DNA of 64,000 nt from JBCAWW01 sp039024315. Lineage in GTDB: Bacteria; Bacteroidota; Bacteroidia; J057. Both the position numbers and the translations under genes were made by a program. How positions within the stretch are numbered: the stretch's first letter is position 1; every line of letters starts with the position of its first letter. The DNA lies in NCBI GenBank assembly GCA_039024315.1, contig JBCCQN010000009.1:28993-92992 (forward strand). Reading direction: 5' to 3'. The notes beneath the pieces were generated by a model. It was not told the origin of the DNA and ran no database searches. It saw only the letters and a program-made list of their open reading frames with translations. Positions 41,520-48,432 of this stretch are shown here, piece by piece.

Positions 41520-43856
41520 ATGACAGTATTCATATCTCGTTATTTAACCTTAGCCTTGATCGCCATAGTGCTGCCCGTCAGCCTTTCGGCTCAGTACGTT
41601 TATACCCGCGCCTATCGCCATAAAATACAACCACTCGCCATGGCCGTTGACAGCTTAAGCTTAGTGTCAGTCGGTACCGTTGCGGGGCACTCCTTTGGGT
41701 TTTCGAAGATGGACTCTAGTGGTCAGATCCTTGAAGCCCTCGCATACCGGCCAGTCAATGCCAACACTCCTAGCCCTATCCCTTCCGCAACTCTACGTAT
41801 GATTCATCGCCATCCAGGAGGTGGTTACGTCGTTGCCGGCCAGGCAGTTAGAAATGCAAACAATCAGGACTCGGCTCGCATTGTTATCATGCGAATCACT
41901 GCTGATGGACTGCCCATTTGGGCTCGTTCGTATCGTTGGGCCAGTGGTTTGGGGGGGCAAGTGACGGGTTTGGATGTATTTCCTGATGGTAGCATCGCCA
42001 TTGCGGCCTATATGTATCAACCCAATACCAATTTGCCGGTGGTGGGCTTGGCCGCGAAGTTAGATCAGACGGGTAATATTGAATGGTTTCGCCAACATAA
42101 TCTCGCCAATAGCACCAATGCCTCATTTGTCCCTCTGGTACGTAATAACCTGAGCATCAATCAAAATGGAGAAATCATTACCGGCTGGAACGTTGCTACA
42201 GGAGGACCATTGAATATAGAGAGAGGATTTGCCTTTAGGACTTTTGAGGCAAGCACAGGCAATACCACCTGGCGTGCCGAATACAAAGCCCGTAGGCTCC
42301 TGACCTTTGATTACACCCCCAACGATAATGGATTAGCGGCCTATATTGAGGATAGTAGCCAAGTCAAGCAATTGGTCAAATTTGATGCGACGGGAGTGGT
42401 CCAGTATGTGGTAAATGATGCTTACCAAAGTATTACGGATCGCGCCGTACGCATCAAAGCTATCGGCAATAAAATTCCCTACCTCTATGCCAATCGCCTT
42501 ACTTTGTGGCAACCTACACCTAACAACACCCCTGATGCTCTCCGCTTGCCTTTTAGCACTCAGCGAGTCGTCACCGACTTTTTGTTGAGAGGCAACACCG
42601 CCTATTTTGTCGGCTATAGAGTAACCAACTCCGGCAATATCCCCACCTTGAGTAAGGTTGCGATCTCTGATACAGTAGCAAACTGTTTTTTTGAGTACGA
42701 CGCCACCAACAACTACTCTCTAGGTAGTCTAGACACCCTGATGATGGCCCCAGTAGTGGGGGTGATGCAAATGTTGACGACAGATTCTCTGAACGTTCAG
42801 ACGGTGCCGCTTACGCAGATTAGTCGCTACGAATGTGTAGGAGAAGGTCTGGTATGGCCAGGAGACGCAAATTCAGACGGTGTCGCCAATGTCATTGACG
42901 TATTATTTCTTGGTCTTGCTTGGAATGAGACCGGACCAGCCCGCGCCACCCAATCTGTCCAATGGCAAGGATTTCCAGCCATCAATTGGAGCAGCAACTT
43001 TTTCAATGGCGCCAACAAAAAACACGCAGATTGTAATGGCAATGGGCACGTAGGCATCGCAGACTTTGGTGCAATCCTGCTCAATTATGGCCTTACCCAC
43101 AACAAAGGAGACGTCAATGGGGCTCCGACCGATCCTCCGCTCATCCTTCGTATCCTCAGTGATACGGTTTCCGCGGGAGATTCGGTTCATGCAGAAATTT
43201 GGTTAGGCAGTGATTCGATTCCCGTGCCTGCCATCCATGGAGTAGCCTTTAGTCTTGGATTTAATCCCATGCTTGTTGATACCAACAGCTTTGCCTATCA
43301 TCCAATTGATTCTTGGTTAGGTACAGATAATGTAGATCTGGTGTACCTCGACAACGAACTTCATAACGAAGGGGTCTACCAAGTCGGGGTAACCCGTACT
43401 GACCAGACTGATGTAGGCGGCTATGGCCTAATCGGCAAAGTAAGCTTTGTGACGATCGATGATATCGCCGGTAAGACCGATATCGCCGAGCTATTGCAAC
43501 TGAGCATCAACACCCTTGATGCCTTTGATAATCTCGCCGAGCCACAATCGCTATACGCTTGCTCTGATTCAGTGGTGATTGTCCAACAAGAGGCGAGTAC
43601 TGCTATTGATCCAAATGAGCTGATCAGCGGAGTGAGCATATTTCCAAATCCAAGCGAAGATCATTTTAGGATTGCTTCGCAGAACGTTTTCACCGAGCGC
43701 ATTAGCCTCAGCGACCTTCAGGGAAGAATCGTGCTTCAGCAAACCATTATGGCCTCCAACGCCCAAGTTTCGGTCGCCTACTTAGCTCCGGGAGTTTATA
43801 TACTCAAAGGAGAAAGTCCGAACGGAGTCTGGATGGAAAAGCTGATAATTCAATAA
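41520..43856 (+). CDS. T9SS surface protein with dockerin-like and cohesin-like regions
   Basis: 778 residues. Signal peptide (VLPVSLSAQ). Residues about 30-430 form a propeller-like beta repeat region ('VGTVAGHSFGFSKMDSSGQIL' type units). At about 440-530 there are two dockerin type I-like calcium loops ('GDANSDGVANVIDVLFLGLAW' and 'DCNGNGHVGIADFGAILLNYG'), and at about 545-670 a beta-sandwich of cohesin type ('SDTVSAGDSVHAEIWLG' ... 'GVAFSLGFNPMLVDTNS' ... 'YGLIGKVSFVTIDDI'). The C-terminus is a T9SS type A sorting domain ('IFPNPSEDH', 'DLQGRIVLQ', 'APGVYILKG', tail KLIIQ). Possibly a self-assembling or scaffold surface protein. Confidence 0.88.
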   Translation: MTVFISRYLTLALIAIVLPVSLSAQYVYTRAYRHKIQPLAMAVDSLSLVSVGTVAGHSFGFSKMDSSGQILEALAYRPVNANTPSPIPSATLRMIHRHPGGGYVVAGQAVRNANNQDSARIVIMRITADGLPIWARSYRWASGLGGQVTGLDVFPDGSIAIAAYMYQPNTNLPVVGLAAKLDQTGNIEWFRQHNLANSTNASFVPLVRNNLSINQNGEIITGWNVATGGPLNIERGFAFRTFEASTGNTTWRAEYKARRLLTFDYTPNDNGLAAYIEDSSQVKQLVKFDATGVVQYVVNDAYQSITDRAVRIKAIGNKIPYLYANRLTLWQPTPNNTPDALRLPFSTQRVVTDFLLRGNTAYFVGYRVTNSGNIPTLSKVAISDTVANCFFEYDATNNYSLGSLDTLMMAPVVGVMQMLTTDSLNVQTVPLTQISRYECVGEGLVWPGDANSDGVANVIDVLFLGLAWNETGPARATQSVQWQGFPAINWSSNFFNGANKKHADCNGNGHVGIADFGAILLNYGLTHNKGDVNGAPTDPPLILRILSDTVSAGDSVHAEIWLGSDSIPVPAIHGVAFSLGFNPMLVDTNSFAYHPIDSWLGTDNVDLVYLDNELHNEGVYQVGVTRTDQTDVGGYGLIGKVSFVTIDDIAGKTDIAELLQLSINTLDAFDNLAEPQSLYACSDSVVIVQQEASTAIDPNELISGVSIFPNPSEDHFRIASQNVFTERISLSDLQGRIVLQQTIMASNAQVSVAYLAPGVYILKGESPNGVWMEKLIIQ

Positions 43857-43877
43857 GTGGTATCGCTGTACCTCTAT

Positions 43878-43904
43878 AAGGCGCCCCTTTTGGGCGCCTT
43901 TTTT
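43878..43904 (+). terminator. Rho-independent terminator
   Basis: AAGGCGCCC / GGGCGCCTT, 5-nt loop, T run; 22 nt after the stop. Confidence 0.92.
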
Positions 43905-44041
43905 GTTTGAAGTATCCCAACCCTGTGATATTTTTAGGCTCTTTACAGAGTAAGAAGTATTAAGTTTAATTTAAGATGAAGGTCCTTTCGCCCCAATCTT
44001 TCTATTCCATACTTTTACCTTGATACTCAAAAAGTATACAC

Positions 44042-44566
44042 ATGGACTCTCATCCTTCCAATATTCAAATTCCTTGGGGCACTCCTTTCAGCAAAATCAT
44101 GCCCTATGTAGGCTACTTTCTCATGGCCCTAGGAATATTTGTATTCTTAAGCAGTAATAAGCCTCTTGGCATTGGCATGTTTTGTCTAGCGCTGATCCCG
44201 GCATTTTTGCGAGAGGGGATCATCATCTCTCCTAGCCTAAATCAAGTAAAGTCCTATTGGAGTATGCTAGGCCTAAAGTTTGGCAAATGGCAAAGCTTAG
44301 CCAAGTATAAGTATCTGGTGATCTTGCGCTCGCAAACGAAGTATGCAAGTACTGGTTCGGTGAGGGTGCCGCTACCAGAAATGAGCCGGACTGAAGTTAC
44401 TTACGATGTTTACATCATGTCGGCCAATCATCTAAAGCGGATTATGCTGACCTCATTCAAAGAGCAAAAGGATGCGCTAGAGATGGTCAGAAACTTGTCC
44501 AATGATCTGGATTTGGCGTTTGTCAAATATAATCCGGGCAAGCTAGTGCACGAAGAGCGCCACTAG
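44042..44566 (+). CDS. Small membrane protein of unknown function
   Basis: 174 residues. Two transmembrane segments at about 20-57 ('IMPYVGYFLMALGIFVFLSS', 'LGIGMFCLALIPAFL') and a C-terminal soluble domain (about 60-174) with a PH-like alternation ('GLKFGKWQSLAKYKYLVILRSQTK...'), as in small bacterial PH-domain membrane proteins. The family is not identified. Convergent with the SDR gene; no terminator between. Confidence 0.7.
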   Translation: MDSHPSNIQIPWGTPFSKIMPYVGYFLMALGIFVFLSSNKPLGIGMFCLALIPAFLREGIIISPSLNQVKSYWSMLGLKFGKWQSLAKYKYLVILRSQTKYASTGSVRVPLPEMSRTEVTYDVYIMSANHLKRIMLTSFKEQKDALEMVRNLSNDLDLAFVKYNPGKLVHEERH

Positions 44567-44604
44567 AAAAGCCATATTTAGCCGTTTCCAATTAAGGACG
44601 CTGG

Positions 44605-45444
44605 TTAGACTTGCGGTCGCTTTTTGATCACCTTGGAGTAGCGACGAGCCACGATCTTTTGATAGCCAGAGGGGAAGAGCCTTTGTAACCAAGCGAGTCT
44701 TTTAGCATCCTTACCAATTAGGATGCGGGCCTTCCGTTTTTCCATGCCCTGTAGGATCACCTGAGCAGCCTGCTCTGCGGTGGTAGGGGCTAATTTATCA
44801 AAATTGCGAATCAGCCTTTCGTTATCTGTAGTACCTAGTGTTTTGGTATCGTACTTCCCCGCCCGAGCGATATTGGTTTTAATCCCTCCTGGATGCACGC
44901 AGGCGACATTGATTTTGGTGTGAAGTAATTCTTCTCTTAGGGTCTCAGTAAAACCTCTAATGGCAAACTTAGTGCTCACATATGTGCCTTGAGTAGGTAC
45001 CGCTAGGATACCAAAAATGCTGGAGATGTTGGTAAGCCATGCCTCTTCTTGCTCTAACAGATGAGGCAAAAAGGCTTTGCTGCCATAGACCATGCCCCAA
45101 AAGTTGATATTGAAGATCCATTCGTAATCTTCATAGCTCACATTGAGCAAATCAGCGGTCAAAGAAACACCCGCATTGTTGATCACGATTTGTACCGGTC
45201 CAAAGTGCTTGATTAAGCGTTCGGCGTAGCCGTAAAAAGCCTCACGATCTGCCACATCTAAAATCTCGGTGTGGACCCGTACGCCCATATCTTCCAAACG
45301 AGACTGCGTTTCGGCCAATCCTTCCTGATTGACATCAGAAAGGGCCAGATGACAACCTTCTGCTCCCAAAGCCAAAGCCAAGGCTTTGCCAATCCCCGAG
45401 CCTGCGCCCGTGATAACTGCGGTTTTATCTTCAAATATGGACAT
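44605..45444 (-). CDS. Short-chain dehydrogenase/reductase
   Basis: 279 residues. Rossmann motif TGAGSGIGKALA, NNAG (VINNAGVS), and the catalytic Ser (NISSIFG) with YVSTK (Tyr-x-x-x-Lys). Classical SDR, NAD(P)-dependent; the alcohol or ketone substrate is unknown. It is the last gene of a tight operon with a thioesterase and a TetR regulator (2-nt gap), so it probably acts in fatty-acyl or lipid metabolism. A TAAGCGTTCGGC hairpin (45214-45232) is in frame. Confidence 0.92.
   Translation of the reverse strand: MSIFEDKTAVITGAGSGIGKALALALGAEGCHLALSDVNQEGLAETQSRLEDMGVRVHTEILDVADREAFYGYAERLIKHFGPVQIVINNAGVSLTADLLNVSYEDYEWIFNINFWGMVYGSKAFLPHLLEQEEAWLTNISSIFGILAVPTQGTYVSTKFAIRGFTETLREELLHTKINVACVHPGGIKTNIARAGKYDTKTLGTTDNERLIRNFDKLAPTTAEQAAQVILQGMEKRKARILIGKDAKRLAWLQRLFPSGYQKIVARRYSKVIKKRPQV
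45214..45232 (+). repeat. TAAGCGTTC hairpin inside a coding region
   Basis: TAAGCGTTCGGC-GTA-GCCG on the plus strand, antisense to the SDR reading frame (residues YGYAERL). Confidence 0.8.
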
Positions 45445-45446
45445 AG

Positions 45447-46049
45447 TTAAACGCCAATAGCATGACGACGATACTTACGAAACTCCTGTCGCCCCTCAGG
45501 GGTGCTGATACCACGTAAATAAGGCCAGATTACATTTGCCATGAGAACTTGGCTTTTGGTGCTTTGCTCAGACAAAGGATCTCGTTCAAAAATTGATTTG
45601 ACTAATAAGGTAAGGGTTTCTGCACAAATCCCCACATGGATACCATCGATAAAAATACCTTCTCGAATCCCTCTTTCGACCAGCTCCCGCGTATATTCCA
45701 TCCCAAAGGCTTCTTGTTGGTTCCAAAGTTGTGGAAAATAGCGAGCGACATCAACAAAAAAGTTAGGGTTGATGCGGCGCATGCTATCCACAAGAGAGTT
45801 GTAGAAACGAATGAAAGCATCTGCTACATTTTCGGCTTCGCCCATTAGCTGCTCGTAGGTTTTCGCAGTATTGGTGCGGTAGAGTTCCACGCAGTGATGT
45901 ACCAGCCCTGTTTTGTCTCCAAAAAGTTGATAGAGGGTCTTGGAGGAGACGTTGAGATGCTGGGTGATTTGCCCGATGGTTACACTTTTTACCCCGTATT
46001 TGAGAAAGAGCTTGAGGGATTCCTTTACGTAATATTCATTGCGATCCAT
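45447..46049 (-). CDS. TetR/AcrR family transcriptional regulator
   Basis: 200 residues. Helix-turn-helix at about 12-45 ('FLKYGVKSVTIGQITQHLNVSSKTLYQLFGDKTGLV'-type residues). It lies inside a three-gene operon (thioesterase upstream with 1-nt gap, SDR downstream with 2-nt gap), so autoregulation and control of the operon are likely. The C-terminal ligand domain is not assignable. Confidence 0.92.
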   Translation of the reverse strand: MDRNEYYVKESLKLFLKYGVKSVTIGQITQHLNVSSKTLYQLFGDKTGLVHHCVELYRTNTAKTYEQLMGEAENVADAFIRFYNSLVDSMRRINPNFFVDVARYFPQLWNQQEAFGMEYTRELVERGIREGIFIDGIHVGICAETLTLLVKSIFERDPLSEQSTKSQVLMANVIWPYLRGISTPEGRQEFRKYRRHAIGV

Positions 46050-46050
46050 A

Positions 46051-46482
46051 TTAGTCCTTTTTCTGGCGGTAAACGCTAAACATCCCTCTTGCTTCGGCCA
46101 CTAGCTTTTGTCCGTCTTCTTGCCAAGCTTTCATTTTGGCGGCGATAATGCGGTTACCGTTACGCACCAAAAAGCCTTCTACTACCAAATCAGTTTCGGA
46201 AGTACCCCGCAAAAAGTCAACTCGCATGTCAATTGTCGCTAATTTATCTTCTGGAGAAGTTAAGGTAGTCATCGCTGCGGCCCCACCTACAGAGTCCATT
46301 GCAGTAGCAATCATCCCCCCATGCCAGCGACGAGTAATGAAGTTTCCCAACATCTCTTCCCGAAAAGGAAATAGAAGCTTACAATATCCTTCTTTAATAT
46401 CCAGCAATTTGACCCCGAGAAATTTATGGACAGGGATCATTTCTTCGATCAATTGGGTAGCGATTTCCTTGCTAAGAATCAT
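46051..46482 (-). CDS. PaaI-type acyl-CoA thioesterase (hotdog fold)
   Basis: 143 residues, hotdog fold: 'RRWHGGMIATAMDSVGGAAAMTTLTSPEDKLATIDMRVDFLRG' carries the family's HGG-x-x-x-x-x-x-D/E pattern (HGGMIATAMDSVGG). The likely reaction is acyl-CoA hydrolysis, in the cytoplasm. First gene of the thioesterase-TetR-SDR operon. Confidence 0.88.
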   Translation of the reverse strand: MILSKEIATQLIEEMIPVHKFLGVKLLDIKEGYCKLLFPFREEMLGNFITRRWHGGMIATAMDSVGGAAAMTTLTSPEDKLATIDMRVDFLRGTSETDLVVEGFLVRNGNRIIAAKMKAWQEDGQKLVAEARGMFSVYRQKKD

Positions 46483-46511
46483 ATCTTTAGTTTGTATGAT
46501 ATTTACCTACT

Positions 46512-46519
46512 CAAATTTA
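46512..46519 (-). promoter_or_regulatory. -7 box of the thioesterase-TetR-SDR operon
   Basis: On the minus strand TAAATTTG, an exact TAnnTTTG match, 29 nt before the start codon; the -33 box is weak. Confidence 0.5.
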
Positions 46520-46742
46520 GGAAAATTATTCGTTTTCCATATTTTCTCACAAAGGATACACAACCTTATCCAAGGTCGAGCGTAAGAAAGCCCGAGTATG
46601 CCTTTACTCTCCTAACATACTCACCCTCCTCTCAGCAAAATGTCTAAATGGCAGGATTCATCTTTGTTTCCAGCCAAGCTTTTCGCTATTTGCCCTCTCC
46701 TTACCAGGGATGGCATTTTTCCTATGTCATACACTACACTAC

Positions 46743-48149
46743 ATGAATTCTAATTCACTCTCGCTTCATAAGCTTTGGAGCACTCTCAAAGAAGCCGTTA
46801 AAGGCGGTGAAAGAGATTACACCCAAATCCCTCTCAATCAGGCCATTGTTTTCCTTGCCATACCGATGGTATTGGAGATGGTAGGAGAAAGTTTGTTTGC
46901 GGTGGTAGATTTCTTTTTTGTCTCGCAGGTGGGTGAGGCAGCGATGGCGACCGTCGGCCTGACGGAGTCAGTGATGTTTTTGATTTATTCTCTCTCTATT
47001 GGCCTTGCCAATGCTGCTACAGCGATGGTAGCGCGACGAATTGGGGAAAAAGAACCAGAGCAAGCCGCCATTGCCGCGGCTCAGGCCATCCTGATTTCCT
47101 TGGCGATTTCTATTATGATTGCCATCCCCGGTTTTTTATTTGCCGGTAATGTGCTTGCCTTGATGGGAGCAGAAGCCGACGTTTTGGAGACAGGCACGGG
47201 CTACACGCGTATCATGTTTGCCACCAATGGGGTGATTATGTTTCTCTTTTTGCTCAATGGTGTATTTAGAGGAACGGGCAATGCTGCTATCGCCATGCGG
47301 GTGCTTTGGCTGTCAAACATTATCAATATGATCCTCGACCCTTGCCTGATCTTAGGCTTAGGGCCCTTTCCAGAGCTAGGTGTAGAAGGGGCAGCGATTG
47401 CGACTTCGATTGGGCGTGGCACAGGAGTGGCATTTCAGCTATACCTTCTCTTCAATGGAGAAAAATCTATCCAACTCAAGGCCAGTGATTTCGTTCCTCG
47501 TTGGGATATCATCAAGCGCTTATTAGGGGTTGCCGCCGGAGGAACAGGTCAATACCTGATCTCTTCTGCGAGTTGGATTTTCTTGACTCGGATTGTGGCT
47601 GAGTTTGGTACTTCCGTAATGGCTGGTTACCAATCTGCTATTCGGTCGATCATTTTTGCCATCCTGCCGGCCTTTGGTTTGAGCAATGCATGCGCAACCT
47701 TGGTGGGACAAAGTCTCGGCGCAGAACAGCCAGACCGAGCCGAAAAAGCTGCTTGGCGGAGTTCGTTTTACGCCATGGTTTATATGGTCATTGTTTCTAT
47801 TCTCTTTTTCGTTGGAGCGGATTGGGTGATCGAGCTTTTTGCGGAGTCGCCTGCAGCCTTAGACGCAGGGATCACCTGTCTTCGAATCATTAGTTCAGGC
47901 TATATTTTCTTTGGCTTTGGGCTCGTGCTCAGCATGGCTTTTAATGGTGCTGGAGATACTCGCACCCCTACTATCATCAATTTTCTCGCCTTTTGGATCG
48001 TGCAGATTCCGCTCGCCTACTTCCTCGCTACCAGCTTGAAGATGGAGCAAACTGGAGTGTATGTGGCGATTTTGATCGCAGAGGTTGTCTTTACTACCAT
48101 CTGTATTCTGTGGTTTCGCCAAGGTAAGTGGAAAAAGACGATGATTTAG
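46743..48149 (+). CDS. MATE family efflux transporter
   Basis: ATG at 46743 (the frame is open to 46710). 468 residues, 12 transmembrane helices in two halves; the MATE pattern is visible in 'FLAIPMVLEMVGESLFAVVDFFFVSQVGEAAMATVGLTE' and 'GVEGAAIATSIGRGTGVAFQ'. Cation-coupled export of drugs or metabolites across the inner membrane; the substrate is unknown. Divergent from the thioesterase operon. Confidence 0.93.
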   Translation: MNSNSLSLHKLWSTLKEAVKGGERDYTQIPLNQAIVFLAIPMVLEMVGESLFAVVDFFFVSQVGEAAMATVGLTESVMFLIYSLSIGLANAATAMVARRIGEKEPEQAAIAAAQAILISLAISIMIAIPGFLFAGNVLALMGAEADVLETGTGYTRIMFATNGVIMFLFLLNGVFRGTGNAAIAMRVLWLSNIINMILDPCLILGLGPFPELGVEGAAIATSIGRGTGVAFQLYLLFNGEKSIQLKASDFVPRWDIIKRLLGVAAGGTGQYLISSASWIFLTRIVAEFGTSVMAGYQSAIRSIIFAILPAFGLSNACATLVGQSLGAEQPDRAEKAAWRSSFYAMVYMVIVSILFFVGADWVIELFAESPAALDAGITCLRIISSGYIFFGFGLVLSMAFNGAGDTRTPTIINFLAFWIVQIPLAYFLATSLKMEQTGVYVAILIAEVVFTTICILWFRQGKWKKTMI

Positions 48150-48160
48150 TTTTGGAGCAC

Positions 48161-48193
48161 CTCCCGATAGCTATCGGGAGCGCGGAACGCTTA
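48161..48193 (-). repeat. 20-bp perfect palindrome fused to a TAAGCGTTC head
   Basis: CTCCCGATAGCTATCGGGAG (48161-48180) directly followed by CGCGGAACGCTTA, the reverse complement of TAAGCGTTCCGCG. The palindrome takes the place of the usual stem-loop. Confidence 0.8.
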
Positions 48194-48246
48194 TCTTGAG
48201 GGTGCGGCATGCATGCGCGCACCTACCTCTTGGCATTCATTTCGAT

Positions 48247-48358
48247 CCTGATTTTTGCCGGGAAGAAATCTCCTTGATTTCAAGATGTAATTACAATTTA
48301 CTGGAAAGGAGATTTCTAGCCGGTCCGCTGCTCGGCCCTCTGCCGAAATGAAATCAGG
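48247..48358. repeat. Long nested inverted repeat
   Basis: The inner arms GAAATCTCCTT (48265-48275) and AAGGAGATTTC (48306-48316) are perfect over 11 bp; the outer arms CCTGATTT (48247-48254) and AAATCAGG (48351-48358) extend it. Confidence 0.7.
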
Positions 48359-48367
48359 GGTCGTTTA

Positions 48368-48390
48368 GCGACAAGACACTGCCTTGTCGC
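48368..48390. terminator. Hairpin, possible terminator
   Basis: GCGACAAG / CTTGTCGC with a 7-nt loop, between the ends of convergent genes; no T run. Confidence 0.5.
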
Positions 48391-48399
48391 GCTAGGGAC

Positions 48400-48417
48400 A
48401 AGCGTTCCGCGCAGCGG
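48400..48417 (+). repeat. AAGCGTTC hairpin repeat
   Basis: AAGCGTTCCGC-GCA-GCGG, immediately beyond the 3' end of the patatin gene. Confidence 0.9.
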
Positions 48418-48432
48418 TAATAAAAAACGGCC

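Larger units (their letters stand above)
48150..48432. other. 283-bp hairpin-rich intergenic region
   Basis: No gene. It carries at least five inverted repeats: 48161-48180, 48202-48223, 48247-48358 (nested), 48368-48390 and 48400-48417, all between the convergent MATE and patatin genes. Confidence 0.8.
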
